DNA of 33,371 nt from Nitrospirae bacterium 13_2_20CM_2_62_8 (GCA_001914955.1 MNDM01000040.1:1-33371), one strand, 5' to 3'; counted from the stretch's first letter, positions 1 to 9,344 are shown. Program-made: numbers and translations. The notes: generated from the sequence alone by a model not told the origin.

Positions 1-327
1 ATTTTCGGACCCGTGCTGGCGGTGATGCGGGCGCGAGACTTCACCGAGGCGATCCGTTTCGCGAACGCCACGCCCTATGCGCTGACCGGCGGCGTGTATT
101 CACGGAGTCCCGCGAATATCCAGACAGCCCGCGAGACCTTCGATGTGGGCAACCTCTACATCAACCGGCCCATCACCGGCGCGCTGGTTGGCCGCCAGCC
201 CTTTGGAGGACATCGCCTGTCCGGAGTCGGGACCAAGGCCGGTGGCGAAGGCTACCTGGCTCAATTCATGGTGGCGCGCGTCGTGAGCGAGAACACGCTG
301 CGCCGGGGGTTCGCACCGTTGGAGTGA
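1..327 (+). CDS. L-glutamate gamma-semialdehyde (1-pyrroline-5-carboxylate) dehydrogenase, C-terminal fragment
   Basis: This is the last 108 codons of an aldehyde dehydrogenase; the 5' part lies outside the window and the frame is open from base 1 to a TGA at 325-327. The family oxidises glutamate semialdehyde to glutamate with NAD+ in proline degradation. The fragment contains the ALDH-superfamily C-terminal core: the IFGPVLAVMRARDF segment, the NATPYALTGGVYSR segment and the NLYINRPITGALVGRQPFGG segment that closes the active site. The following SGVGTKAGGEGYLAQF stretch is characteristic of the PruA/RocA/PutA branch rather than generic ALDHs. Whether the full protein is monofunctional or a PutA fusion with proline dehydrogenase cannot be seen. 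No terminator follows. The opposite-strand gene reads into this one from the 3' side and shares 228 bp with it. Confidence 0.9.
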   Translation: MFGPVLAVMRARDFTEAIRFANATPYALTGGVYSRSPANIQTARETFDVGNLYINRPITGALVGRQPFGGHRLSGVGTKAGGEGYLAQFMVARVVSENTLRRGFAPLE

Positions 328-1113
328 AGCCGTGTCCGTCTTGACCTCCGCTTCCTCGAGTTCCTCCGTGATCTCGGTGACCAGACCCCGGTCCGACGCA
401 AACGGGGGGATCTCCTGCCTCTCGACATACTTGACCAGCCCCACGCCCTTGGCGAACCACGCCGTCATGGTATCGGTTCCAACCGCGGTGCGCTGAGCGC
501 CGGACAGATGGATCTGCATCGTCATCCGAGCCTCGATCCGGAGGGCGTCCGGGTAGGAACCGGAGGGGACTGACACGGTCTCCTTGCCGACCACGGTGAC
601 CGACGCTTGCACGTCTGCCTGCTCGTTCTTGTCATCGCCATCGAGATCACTGCCGAAATTGAGCCCCTTGCGGTCGAATTGCTGAAAAGAGGACGGGAAC
701 TCGAGCGGAAATCGAACGATCTGATAAGGAACCAACTGCTTTTCCAGCGCGGTGCCCGGCTCGGAGCCGTAGTACACGATCCCGGCTGCATCACGCCGAT
801 AAAAGCTGTCTGAAGGACCGTGGTTCCCCGGATTGGTATCGTGAAACACCTTCACGTTGACGCCCTTGATCGTATCGGCTCCCTTCACGGTGGACACATT
901 GACGAACCCATTGCCGATTTTCTGGAGGGGGACATCGACCACCTGGCCCCGGTAGCGCCATCGGCTGCCCATCGAATCCGGGAAATAATCGTCCGCATTG
1001 GCGACCGTCTCGGCTCTCGGCGCGGCGGACCCCGGGTCATGCAGGCCCGGCCCCAGGGTCAGACTCAACCCCACGAAGCCTATCACCCCGACATGGACCC
1101 GAACCCTCTGCAC
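100..1113 (-). CDS. Putative secreted protein of unknown function, with antisense 3' extension into the ALDH gene
   Basis: I do not recognise this protein. I chose the GTG at 1113, which follows a G-rich stretch and starts directly before a hydrophobic signal-like segment (HVGVIGFVGLSLTLGPGL). The reading frame stays open further upstream, but that part has no signal-like or domain-like character. The mature part begins near DDYFPDSMGSRWRYRG and resembles bacterial extracytoplasmic beta-rich proteins with YFPxxxGxxW openings and a late WFAKGVGLVKYVER segment. The reliable part ends near base 330, at the acidic EEAEV segment. The last 76 codons (100-327) are the antisense of conserved aldehyde dehydrogenase sequence and look non-native. 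This could be a true overlap, a lost stop codon or a frameshift. Confidence is good that a gene exists and low for its 3' end. Confidence 0.65.
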   Translation of the reverse strand: MQRVRVHVGVIGFVGLSLTLGPGLHDPGSAAPRAETVANADDYFPDSMGSRWRYRGQVVDVPLQKIGNGFVNVSTVKGADTIKGVNVKVFHDTNPGNHGPSDSFYRRDAAGIVYYGSEPGTALEKQLVPYQIVRFPLEFPSSFQQFDRKGLNFGSDLDGDDKNEQADVQASVTVVGKETVSVPSGSYPDALRIEARMTMQIHLSGAQRTAVGTDTMTAWFAKGVGLVKYVERQEIPPFASDRGLVTEITEELEEAEVKTDTASLQRCEPPAQRVLAHDARHHELSQVAFATGLGPDSGQAMSSKGLAANQRAGDGPVDVEVAHIEGLAGCLDIRGTP

Positions 1114-1301
1114 CGTGGTTCCCCCCCGCGCTTCTCTCTTGCACCAGATGATCGCCACCGTAGCATAACTCCTGAAGAGCAGCAAGGCCCGAACCAGAGA
1201 CCTGACCGCCTCTCCGGCCGGCCCGCTTCGGCGGGAGGCGCACACATGCGGCGTCGGCTCTTTGCCCTGCAGGCGTGCCTCGCCGCGCTCATCCGCTGAG
1301 C

Positions 1302-1331
1302 TTGCCTTTATGTCGCGCATTCAATGATAAT
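1302..1331 (+). promoter_or_regulatory. Candidate sigma70-type promoter for the SDR gene
   Basis: TTGCCT (1302-1307) and GATAAT (1326-1331) are separated by 18 bp. Transcription would start near 1338, only about a dozen bases before the ATG at 1350, with a short GAGG before the start codon. It was identified by eye and the -35 box is imperfect. Confidence 0.4.
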
Positions 1332-1349
1332 ACCGCCCGCGAGGCGCGC

Positions 1350-2117
1350 ATGCCGACATCGTCGCTGGCCGGGATCTCCCCTTCATCCTCGCCAGTCCCC
1401 CATCCCACGGTCCTCGTCACCGGCGGCTCTCGCGGGATCGGCCGCGCCATCTGTCTGGAGTTTGCGCAGGCCGGTTGGCGGGTCGGCGTCCACTACCGGG
1501 AACGCCAGCAGGACGCTGACCGAACCGCCGCCTGGATCAAGGATCGCGGCGGCGAGGGGTTCACGTTTTGCGCCGACATCCGGGACGCCCGGCAAGTGGA
1601 CGCCATGGTTCGAGCCCTCGGGGCCCGGTGGGGGAGGCTGGACGTGATGGTCTGCAACGCGGGGCAGGCCTCCAGCGGGCTCCTGCTTCGCATGCGTCCG
1701 GACGAATGGGCGGCCATCATCGACACCAATCTGACGGGGACGTTTCATTGCCTCAAGTCGGCGGGCAGGCTCATGCTGTCACGGAGGGATGGCGCGGTGA
1801 TCGTGGTGAGCTCGTTCGCGGGTGTGCAGGGAAGGAGCGGGCAGTCTGCCTATGCCGCCTCGAAAGCCGGCTTGTTGGGATTGGTGAAAACTGCGGCCCG
1901 GGAATGGGGGCACCACAATGTGAGAGTGAACGCCCTGTTCCCGGGCTGGCACAACACCGACATGTCAGAGGCTGCCATGCCGGACAAGGCCCGCTTGCAC
2001 GACCATGCGCTGGGACGCTCCCCTGATCTGGAAGAAATCGCCCGGTTCGTCCATCATCTGGCGCTGATGAAGGACGCGTCAGGCCAGGTCTGGAATCTGG
2101 ACAGCCGGATTCTTTAG
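1350..2117 (+). CDS. SDR-family oxidoreductase, FabG-like 3-oxoacyl-ACP reductase type
   Basis: This 255-residue classical short-chain dehydrogenase/reductase is probably NADP(H)-dependent. The cofactor motif TGGSRGIG is at residues 24-31, NAG at 103-105, the catalytic Asn at 127, Ser at 155 and the YAASK box at 168-172, so the tetrad is complete. The end (ASGQVWNLDSRIL) matches the usual FabG-type C-terminus. The ATG at 1350 gives a 20-residue Ser/Pro-rich leader before the Rossmann strand, slightly longer than usual. It lies 111 bp upstream of bioD on the same strand, so it could reduce a 3-oxoacyl intermediate in pimelate formation for biotin. That is inference from context only; the family is broad and the substrate cannot be read from sequence. 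The gap to bioD holds a 9-bp inverted repeat (2127-2135 with 2163-2171) without a T-tract. Confidence 0.85.
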   Translation: MPTSSLAGISPSSSPVPHPTVLVTGGSRGIGRAICLEFAQAGWRVGVHYRERQQDADRTAAWIKDRGGEGFTFCADIRDARQVDAMVRALGARWGRLDVMVCNAGQASSGLLLRMRPDEWAAIIDTNLTGTFHCLKSAGRLMLSRRDGAVIVVSSFAGVQGRSGQSAYAASKAGLLGLVKTAAREWGHHNVRVNALFPGWHNTDMSEAAMPDKARLHDHALGRSPDLEEIARFVHHLALMKDASGQVWNLDSRIL

Positions 2118-2228
2118 AGAACAGGTAAGAGCGAGGCGCAAGTAGCCAGCAGCTCAGCACCGCTCGCTCTTGCGGCTCAAGGCGATCCTCGCGTTTGGCC
2201 GCTCGCTATTCGCTATGGGCTCCCTTCT

Positions 2229-2978
2229 ATGACTCGAGGCTGTTTCGTCACCGGCACCGATACCGGCGTTGGAAAAACCGTGGTGGCGGCAGCCCTGGCG
2301 ATCTGCCTCAGGCAGCGTGGCCTCAACGTGGGGGTCATGAAGCCTGTGGAAACGGGCGTCGGGGAACGCGGCTCCACCCTGTCCGATGCTGAGTACTTAC
2401 GGGCCGCCGGAGGAGCGGTGGACCCTGTGGACGCCATTGGTCCCTACCGTCTCGCGGCTCCGCTGGCTCCCCTGGCAGCCGCCAGGCAAGCGGGAACCGT
2501 CATTGAGATGGACCGCATCCTGACGGCGTACGAAAGGCTTGCAGCCGGTCATACGCTGATGGTGGTGGAGGGCATCGGAGGGGTACTAGTGCCGATCGGC
2601 CATCACTTCAATGTCCGCGACCTCATCGCCCGGCTCGGGCTCCCGACCGTGGTGGTCGGACGGGCCACGCTGGGTGGCGTGAATCACGCCTTGCTGACGG
2701 TCGAGGCGCTGAGACAGCGCCGGATCGCCATTCTCGGGATCGTGCTGAATCACGCCGCGATCCCTTCGGAGCCATCCTGGAAGAGGCCGGATGCGATCGA
2801 CACGAGACAGGGAGATTCCACGGTCGAGCTGGTGAAGGAGCTGAGCGGAGTCCCGGTGCTCGGTCCACTTCGCCATGAGCCCATGCTCGCTCAGGCACGG
2901 GACGCAGGATTGGGCAAGGTGGCCGCGGAGGACGCCGTCCGCACGCTTGCCGATCTGATCATGAAAGGCGTGCCATGA
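2229..2978 (+). CDS. bioD: ATP-dependent dethiobiotin synthetase
   Basis: BioD closes the ureido ring of dethiobiotin from 7,8-diaminopelargonate, CO2 and ATP, the penultimate step of biotin synthesis in the cytosol. The 249-residue protein opens directly with the P-loop GTDTGVGKT (residues 9-17). It continues with the substrate-binding MKPVETG segment, a VVEGIGGVLVPI segment (the family's VEGAGG motif, here with Ile) and a late PVLGPLRHEP stretch. Length is near the family norm. The ATG at 2229 is the only sensible start, since the P-loop follows at once; no clear Shine-Dalgarno is visible. The other biotin genes (bioF, bioA, bioB) are not nearby. Its product is the cofactor for accB, encoded about 2.5 kb away on the other strand. 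The 3' end overlaps convergent thiE by 20 bp. Confidence 0.93.
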   Translation: MTRGCFVTGTDTGVGKTVVAAALAICLRQRGLNVGVMKPVETGVGERGSTLSDAEYLRAAGGAVDPVDAIGPYRLAAPLAPLAAARQAGTVIEMDRILTAYERLAAGHTLMVVEGIGGVLVPIGHHFNVRDLIARLGLPTVVVGRATLGGVNHALLTVEALRQRRIAILGIVLNHAAIPSEPSWKRPDAIDTRQGDSTVELVKELSGVPVLGPLRHEPMLAQARDAGLGKVAAEDAVRTLADLIMKGVP

Positions 2979-3600
2979 ACGCCCGGACTGCTCCCGCAAT
3001 GTCAAGTGAGTCCATGATCGCGGAGACGACGGCCACTCCGTTCGCTCCCGCCCCGATCACCGCCTCCACCGCATCAACAGTCAAGCCGCCGATCGCAAAG
3101 ATCGGTAACCGCGTCAGCGGCCGAATCTGGCGGAGCCCCTCTATGCCCATGACCGGTTCGTGGCGAGGCTTGGTGGCGGTTGGAAAGATCGGCCCAAACC
3201 CCAGGTAATCGGCCCCACCCTCGGTCGCATCCCGGACCTGGGCCGCCCCATGGGTCGAAACCCCGATGATTTTCCCGGAGCCCAGCACGCTCCTGGCTAG
3301 GGACAGGGGAAGGTCGTCCTGGCCCAGATGGACTCCGTCGGCATCCACCGCCAAGGCAAGGTCGCATCGGTCGTTGACCAACAAGAGCGCCCCCGCATCC
3401 GCTGACGCCCGCCGGAGCGGGAGGGCCTGGCGGTACATCTCTAACGCTGAGGAGGTCTTGTCACGGTACTGAAAAAGCCGGGCCCCCCCGGACGCGGCCT
3501 CCCTCAGCACATCCACGAGCGATCGGCCTCGCAACGCCTGCGCATCCAAAATCACATAGAGGCCCTTGAGGGAGGAGGCATGGATGAAGGGAACAGACAC
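2959..3600 (-). CDS. thiE: Thiamine-phosphate synthase
   Basis: ThiE joins the thiazole phosphate and hydroxymethylpyrimidine pyrophosphate halves of thiamine into thiamine monophosphate. The 213-residue TIM-barrel protein shows the FQYRDKTSS segment, VNDRCDLALAVDADGVHLGQ, and the phosphate-binding GPIFPTATKP and FAIGGLT segments, in family order. The start used is GTG at 3600; no strong ribosome-binding site is visible, and the 44 bp after accC contain no obvious terminator, so it probably rides on the long minus-strand transcript as its last gene. It overlaps convergent bioD by 20 bp. No TPP riboswitch is recognisable upstream, consistent with expression from the housekeeping operon. Confidence 0.93.
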   Translation of the reverse strand: MSVPFIHASSLKGLYVILDAQALRGRSLVDVLREAASGGARLFQYRDKTSSALEMYRQALPLRRASADAGALLLVNDRCDLALAVDADGVHLGQDDLPLSLARSVLGSGKIIGVSTHGAAQVRDATEGGADYLGFGPIFPTATKPRHEPVMGIEGLRQIRPLTRLPIFAIGGLTVDAVEAVIGAGANGVAVVSAIMDSLDIAGAVRAFMARLS

Positions 3601-3644
3601 TGGCTAAGTAATCATGCGCAGGGGGTTGGAGACTAGGGGCCGTC

Positions 3645-4994
<1,350 letters not shown>

Positions 4995-5023
4995 CGGCTG
5001 ACTCCTGCGTCGGGATCAGACGA

Positions 5024-5488
5024 TCAGGGCGCTGGTGCGGGATCGATCAGGAACAACGGCTGGCCGAACTCTACGGGCTTGGTGCTTTCAGCAAGGATCT
5101 TGACGATGCGTCCGTCCACTTCGGATTCGATCTCATTCATCAGCTTCATCGCTTCCACCACGCACAAGACCTGTCCCTTCTTGACGACATCGCCCTCCTC
5201 GACGTACGGATCGGCGTCCGGAGACGGAGATCGGTAAAAGGTTCCGACGATGGGGGACGTGATGGTCACCTTCCCGACCGTGTCAGCCGGGCCCGAGTCT
5301 GCGAGGCGCTCCGCGTGCCTCTCCAAGCCGGCGGGAACGCTGTCCCTCGCTGCGGCGGCCTGGCCGGGACCTGCCTCGCGTTTCACATAGATTCTGAACC
5401 CATCCCGTTCATACTCCAGCTCCGCGAGGTTGTTCCGCTTCAGCACGTCGATCAGCTCTTGGATTTCCCGATGCTGGTCAACGCCCAT
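5024..5488 (-). CDS. accB: Acetyl-CoA carboxylase biotin carboxyl carrier protein (BCCP)
   Basis: BCCP carries carboxybiotin between biotin carboxylase and carboxyltransferase. I chose the ATG at 5488 because AGGAG lies nine bases upstream and the product starts with the family's usual amphipathic N-terminus ([20 protein letters not shown]), giving 154 residues, a normal length. The frame is open upstream to a GTG at 5596 that overlaps the efp stop as GTGA; that start would add 36 residues of Pro/Arg-rich sequence that looks non-native. A flexible Ala/Gly/Pro linker precedes the C-terminal biotinyl domain. That domain contains [20 protein letters not shown], and the biotinylated lysine sits in [12 protein letters not shown]. 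The next gene is accC. Confidence 0.94.
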   Translation of the reverse strand: MGVDQHREIQELIDVLKRNNLAELEYERDGFRIYVKREAGPGQAAAARDSVPAGLERHAERLADSGPADTVGKVTITSPIVGTFYRSPSPDADPYVEEGDVVKKGQVLCVVEAMKLMNEIESEVDGRIVKILAESTKPVEFGQPLFLIDPAPAP

Positions 5489-5592
5489 GCCGATGAACTC
5501 CTGGCTTCCCGATGAGAGGTCGGGGAAGGGATTCGGCACCGCAGCCAGTTGGCCGGGTTCTTTCCTCGGGCGAGGAGGGACGCGGGCTTTGC

Positions 5593-6153
5593 TCACCGTA
5601 CACGCTCCACGTATTCGCGGGTTCTGGTATCGATCTTGATGACCTCGCCGACTTCCAGGTACAGGGGGACCTTGATGGTCGCGCCGGTTTCCACCACGGC
5701 AGGCTTGGTCCCGCCCGAAGCGGTATCTCCTCGGACGCCGGGTTCCGCGTCAACCACTTTGAGTTCGATGAAAATCGGCAACTCGACGGCGATCGGCTGG
5801 TGCTCATACACGAGGATCGTCGACACCATGTTTTCTTTCAGGAGGTCCGCGTTCTCACCCAATTGCTTCTTCTCGTAGGTAAACTGCTCGAAACTTTCGG
5901 TGTCCATGAACGTGTACGAGTCTCCCGCCGCATACAAGAACTGCATCTCCCGCTCTTGCAGATCGGGCTCCTTAAACCGCTCCCCGGACCGGAACGTCCG
6001 ATCAAGCAGATTGCCGGTCTTGTAGCTTTTCAATTTGGTTCGCACGAATGCTCCGCCCTTGCCGGGCTTGACGTGCTGAAACTCGACGATGTAATAGGGC
6101 TCTCCCTCGAGTTCGAGACGAGCCCCGTTGCGAAAATCCCCCGTCGAAATCAC
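5593..6153 (-). CDS. efp: Translation elongation factor P
   Basis: EF-P binds between the ribosomal P and E sites and relieves stalling at polyproline stretches. The 186-residue protein has the normal length and three-domain layout: KOW-like N-domain with the modification loop VKPGKGGAF, then two OB folds, ending in the usual [14 protein letters not shown]. The loop tip residue is Lys32, the type modified by EpmA-like lysyl transferases in some bacteria and by other routes elsewhere; no epmA or epmB homologue is in the window. The start is GTG at 6153 with GGAGG about nine bases upstream. It sits between aroQ and accB on the minus strand; its TGA overlaps a possible upstream GTG of accB. Confidence 0.96.
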   Translation of the reverse strand: MISTGDFRNGARLELEGEPYYIVEFQHVKPGKGGAFVRTKLKSYKTGNLLDRTFRSGERFKEPDLQEREMQFLYAAGDSYTFMDTESFEQFTYEKKQLGENADLLKENMVSTILVYEHQPIAVELPIFIELKVVDAEPGVRGDTASGGTKPAVVETGATIKVPLYLEVGEVIKIDTRTREYVERVR

Positions 6154-6192
6154 GAATCATTGCCTCCCTTCCCTCGTCGAGGTCCTCCGGCG

Positions 6193-6651
6193 TCATTGTG
6201 CTGCGGCCGCCCGCGTCGCCTTGAGATGCTCGACCGCGGCCTTGATTCCGAGCAGATACCCTGTCGGGCCGAACCCGGAGATCTGGCCCAGCGCGACCCC
6301 CGCGATGTAGGACCGATGCCGAAACTCCTCGCGCCGGTAGATATTCGTCAGGTGAACCTCGATGGTCGGGAGCGCCACCCCCGCGATCGCATCACGAAGG
6401 GCGACGCTGGTATGGGTATAGCCGGCTGGATTGATCACGATCGCATCGAATCGATCTCCCGCGTCCTGAATCCAGGTCACGAGCTCCCCTTCCTGATTGG
6501 AATGCCTGATCTCGACCTGCACTCGTTCTTGCTTGGCCAGCCTGGTAATTGCGGTATTGATCGCCTTGAGCGAGACATCCCCGTACACGGGCCGCTCGCG
6601 CTTCCCCAGCATGTTGAGGTTCGGGCCATGCAAGACAAGAACGCGGAACAT
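6193..6651 (-). CDS. aroQ: Type II 3-dehydroquinate dehydratase
   Basis: AroQ converts 3-dehydroquinate to 3-dehydroshikimate in the shikimate pathway as a dodecamer. The protein opens with RVLVLHGPNLNMLGKRE. Arg18 and Tyr23 (in RPVYGD) fit the flexible catalytic lid. NPAGYTHTSVALRDAI contains the substrate loop, and EVHLTNIYRREEFRHRSYIA holds the catalytic His. I chose the ATG at 6651, which places the first beta strand at residue 3 and gives 152 residues; ATG 6657 or GTG 6678 would add 2 or 9 residues, and no start has a strong ribosome-binding site. It lies between coaBC and efp; aroQ-(pepP)-efp-accB-accC order is common in bacteria, so the placement is conventional. Confidence 0.94.
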   Translation of the reverse strand: MFRVLVLHGPNLNMLGKRERPVYGDVSLKAINTAITRLAKQERVQVEIRHSNQEGELVTWIQDAGDRFDAIVINPAGYTHTSVALRDAIAGVALPTIEVHLTNIYRREEFRHRSYIAGVALGQISGFGPTGYLLGIKAAVEHLKATRAAAAQ

Positions 6652-6786
6652 AGGCATCGCATCCGGACGCCGACTCACGACCGGAACCGAACATTCAGTC
6701 TGGTGGGTGAAGCGATGGCCATTCTAGCAGCCTCAGACGGAAGGGTCAAACGAAGCACGCAAGTTGTGCTGGGCGATGCCGCGCGT

Positions 6787-8040
6787 CTACATCTTTCCGA
6801 GCGGTCGCGTCTGGGCGGGGCCCTTGCTCGTCCACGCCAGCCCCAGCACGGCGTCCAGTATGCGATCAGCCAGGATGCGTTTCGGCATCAGGTCGAGCTG
6901 GGTCACATGACCGTCGCGATCGACCAGGACCGCCGCGTTGGTATCCGTCCCGAACCCGGAGCCCTCAGCCGCGATATTATTTCCGACGATGAGATCGAGC
7001 CCTTTTCGTCCCAGTTTCTCCTTCGCATGCTCTATGACGTGCCCGGTCTCGGCCGCGAATCCCACCAGGACCTGGCTGGTTCTCTGCTTGGCCAGCATCT
7101 CCAGAATATCGCCGGTCGGCTCCATCTCCAACCTCTGCAGAGACGTCGCACCCTTTTTGATCTTCTCGGGCGACGGCCGTTTGGGACGGACATCGGCCAC
7201 CGCGGCGGCCATGATCACCACCGTCGACCACGCAAACCGGGAGATCAGCGCTTTCCCCATCTCCTCCGCCGTGCAGACCGGCACATGCTCCACGCCTCTG
7301 GGAACCTCGAGCGCGGTGGGCCCGCTCACCAGCACGACCTCGGCTCCACGTTCACGGGCAGCCTGCGCGACCGCATACCCCATCTTGCCGGACGAACGAT
7401 TGGAAATGTACCGGACCGGGTCAATCGCTTCCTGCGTCGGTCCCGCCGACAGCAGGACTCGCTGGCAGACCCAGTCCCGCCGCGGACTCAATCGCGCCTC
7501 GATAGCGGCGAGGATGACGCGCTCCTCGGTCAAACGGCCCCTTCCCACCCGCCCCGAGGCGAGGGGACCCTCTTCCGGTTCGAGCACCGTCACGCCTCGA
7601 CCGCGCAAGGTTTCCGTGTGGGCCTTGACCGCGGCGTGGTCCCACATGCCCCCGTCCATCGCCGGGGCCAGTATGAGTGGACAACCGGCGCTGAGCAGGA
7701 TCGTGCTCAGCAGGTCATCGGCCAGCCCAAGCGCGCATTTCGCGAGCACGTTCGCGGTCGCGGGTGCGATCACCATCACATCGGCTCGCTCCGGCAAGGT
7801 CAAATGAAGCATCTCCTGACTGGCAGCGAACAGATCGGTCGCGACGGAGTGCCCCGAAAGCACCTCAAAGGTGAGGGGGCGCACGAAGCGCGTGGCCGAC
7901 TCGGTCATCACCACCGTGACCTCGGCCCCCTCCTGCACCAGATCGCGGACCAGTCCAACGGCCTTGTACGCGGCGATGCTCCCGCTCACACCGAGCAAGA
8001 TCCGCTTTCCCAGAAACCGGAGGTTCGCTGCGGGCGGCAT
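6787..8040 (-). CDS. coaBC: Bifunctional phosphopantothenoylcysteine decarboxylase / phosphopantothenate-cysteine ligase
   Basis: CoaBC performs two consecutive steps of coenzyme A synthesis: CoaB ligates cysteine to phosphopantothenate and CoaC decarboxylates the product with FMN. The 417-residue protein has the N-terminal flavoprotein domain (GVSGSIAAYKAVGLVRDL) with a candidate catalytic His in MLHLTLPERADVMVIAPATAN. The substrate loop reads PAMDGGMW, where many CoaC enzymes have PAMNxxMW. The C-terminal CoaB part shows SAGPTQEAIDPVRYISNRSS, then GKMGYAVAQAARERGAEV and VGFAAETG. The ATG at 8040 has AGGGAG eight bases upstream. An inverted-repeat element begins immediately upstream (8052-8236) and separates the gene from rpoZ. 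The Asn-to-Asp change in the PAMN motif may be a natural variant; function is inferred to be intact. Confidence 0.94.
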   Translation of the reverse strand: MPPAANLRFLGKRILLGVSGSIAAYKAVGLVRDLVQEGAEVTVVMTESATRFVRPLTFEVLSGHSVATDLFAASQEMLHLTLPERADVMVIAPATANVLAKCALGLADDLLSTILLSAGCPLILAPAMDGGMWDHAAVKAHTETLRGRGVTVLEPEEGPLASGRVGRGRLTEERVILAAIEARLSPRRDWVCQRVLLSAGPTQEAIDPVRYISNRSSGKMGYAVAQAARERGAEVVLVSGPTALEVPRGVEHVPVCTAEEMGKALISRFAWSTVVIMAAAVADVRPKRPSPEKIKKGATSLQRLEMEPTGDILEMLAKQRTSQVLVGFAAETGHVIEHAKEKLGRKGLDLIVGNNIAAEGSGFGTDTNAAVLVDRDGHVTQLDLMPKRILADRILDAVLGLAWTSKGPAQTRPLGKM

Positions 8041-8051
8041 GATGGTTCTCC

Positions 8052-8236
8052 CTAGCCCGGATTATTCATGAGCGTCGTTGCGAGACAGGTGAGACCGAAG
8101 CCCGCCACGGGTGCTCGCAAGTGAGGGCGACGCAGGCGTATTCGCTGCAATACGTCGAGGAGACCGAGCGAGAACAGCCGTGCCGGACGAGAGGATCGCC
8201 TGTCGGAGTAGATGTTTCATGAATAGTCCGGGCTAG
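8052..8236. repeat. 185-bp element with 20-bp terminal inverted repeats (MITE- or REP-like)
   Basis: The ends CTAGCCCGGATTATTCATGA (8052-8071) and TCATGAATAGTCCGGGCTAG (8217-8236) are inverted copies with a single mismatch. The interior has no convincing gene and contains a small hairpin, CGTATT paired with AATACG near 8138-8154. It fills nearly the whole rpoZ-coaBC gap; the coaBC ribosome-binding site touches its edge. Absence of a transposase fits a non-autonomous element or an RNA structural repeat. Copy number elsewhere cannot be judged here. Confidence 0.8.
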
Positions 8237-8244
8237 TCCTTCGC

Positions 8245-8607
8245 CTAGTCCTCGGCTTCGGGCTCGGGGGCTTTGGGGGAGTCATCCACGTAGACGCTCA
8301 GTTCTTTCTTGATTTCGCGGGCATCCTCGCCGGTCGACGCCATCGCCATCCGTTCCACTTCACTTTCCCTGCCCCGCTTCGCGTCTTTCATCGCTTGGCG
8401 GGCTTCCTTACCCGCGAGGAACTCGATGAGACCCTGCAGAACTTCATCGAGCGCGATCGTGGTGTCCTTCGTGAATTTCGACACCCCGAGAGGCTTTCCA
8501 CCCTGCAGGAGATGCTTGGCACGTTGGGATGCAGCCAGCACCAACCGATGACGGGAATCAAACCGTGCGTGTCTGTGCTCAGGCAACAAAGACAATGCAT
8601 CCATCAT
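8245..8607 (-). CDS. rpoZ: DNA-directed RNA polymerase omega subunit
   Basis: Omega binds the beta' subunit and helps RNA polymerase assembly. The 120-residue product is divergent but shows the family core: ARFDSRHRLVLAASQRAKHL, then the KPLGVSKFTKDTTIALDEVL region that corresponds to the conserved K/T-rich helix. It has a long charged C-terminal tail (DAREIKKELSVYVDDS and acidic end), more than the roughly 70-90 residues of typical omegas. The ATG at 8607 overlaps the gmk stop as ATGA, with GAGGAG about eleven bases upstream; a second ATG follows directly at 8604. gmk-rpoZ is a classic conserved pair, which supports the assignment strongly. Confidence 0.9.
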   Translation of the reverse strand: MMDALSLLPEHRHARFDSRHRLVLAASQRAKHLLQGGKPLGVSKFTKDTTIALDEVLQGLIEFLAGKEARQAMKDAKRGRESEVERMAMASTGEDAREIKKELSVYVDDSPKAPEPEAED

Positions 8608-9281
8608 CGCTTTTGCTTCTCCTCCTCGATTGCGACGGACACCCCGCGGTCCGCCGGCTTCTCGTCCTTCCCCCGAATAAAGTTCTCCTCGATCCAGGTC
8701 ATATCTATTCGCTTCGTCTTGATCCGCTCGGCGAGGACGATGGCTTCCAACTCTATCAGCGCCTGCTTCATGTCCTCGTTCCGAACGATGTAGTAATAGT
8801 CGCGGTAGCTCCACACTTCTTCGCGAGCCTTCTGGAGTCGTCGGTTGATCTCCTCCGGCGAGTCCGCGCCCCGCTGGATCAGTCGAGCCCGCAGTGCCTC
8901 AATGGAGGGGGGCATGATATAGATGAAGATCGCATCCGCGAACTTCTTCTTGATCTGGATCGCGCCCTGGGCGTCAATCTCACACAGCACGTCCACGCCT
9001 TTCTCGATCATCTCGGTCAGCGCGGTTCTGGGAGTGCCATAGAACGACCCGTACACAGGCGCCCATTCGGCGAATTCGTTCCGATTCACCATCTCCTGAA
9101 ACAGGCCCTCCTCGACAAAGAAATACTCCCGACCGTGAAGCTCATCCGGTCGAGGCTTTCTGGTTGTATAGGAGATCGAGTGCCGGAGCCCGGGCACCAC
9201 CGAGATGAGCTCCTTGCACAACGTCGTTTTTCCGGCACCGGAGGGCGCCGACACGACAAATAACAACCCTCGTCGTTCCAT
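8604..9281 (-). CDS. gmk: Guanylate kinase
   Basis: Gmk phosphorylates GMP to GDP with ATP. The 225-residue protein opens with LLFVVSAPSGAGKTTL, the P-loop. It continues with the GMP-binding segments SISYTTRKPRPDELHGREYF and EWAPVYGSFYGT, then EIDAQGAIQIKKKF and the lid region RLIQRGADSPEEINRRL. The ATG at 9281 has GGGAG eleven bases upstream and puts the P-loop at the normal place; an upstream in-frame start at 9311 adds only ten non-conserved residues. The C-terminal tail after IEENFIRG is about 20 residues longer than usual and charged. Its stop overlaps the rpoZ start by 4 bp; upstream is yicC after 63 bp. Confidence 0.95.
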   Translation of the reverse strand: MERRGLLFVVSAPSGAGKTTLCKELISVVPGLRHSISYTTRKPRPDELHGREYFFVEEGLFQEMVNRNEFAEWAPVYGSFYGTPRTALTEMIEKGVDVLCEIDAQGAIQIKKKFADAIFIYIMPPSIEALRARLIQRGADSPEEINRRLQKAREEVWSYRDYYYIVRNEDMKQALIELEAIVLAERIKTKRIDMTWIEENFIRGKDEKPADRGVSVAIEEEKQKR

Positions 9282-9344
9282 TGCCTTCTTGTCTCCCTGG
9301 CTTCGCCTCAACTCAATGGCTGAACTCGCCGAGGCGGCGTGGCG

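Noticed and set aside
2127-2171. Inverted repeat between the SDR gene and bioD as a terminator
   Set aside because: The 9-bp stem has a 27-base loop and no T-tract; it is more likely a decayed repeat or chance.
3601-3644. TPP riboswitch upstream of thiE
   Set aside because: The 44-base gap is too short and lacks the conserved THI-box segments.
5512-8055. 847-codon open frame on the plus strand
   Set aside because: It lies antisense to accB, efp, aroQ and coaBC, all of which have complete family motifs. It has no domains and is rich in His, Arg and Gly, as expected for the reverse of high-GC genes.
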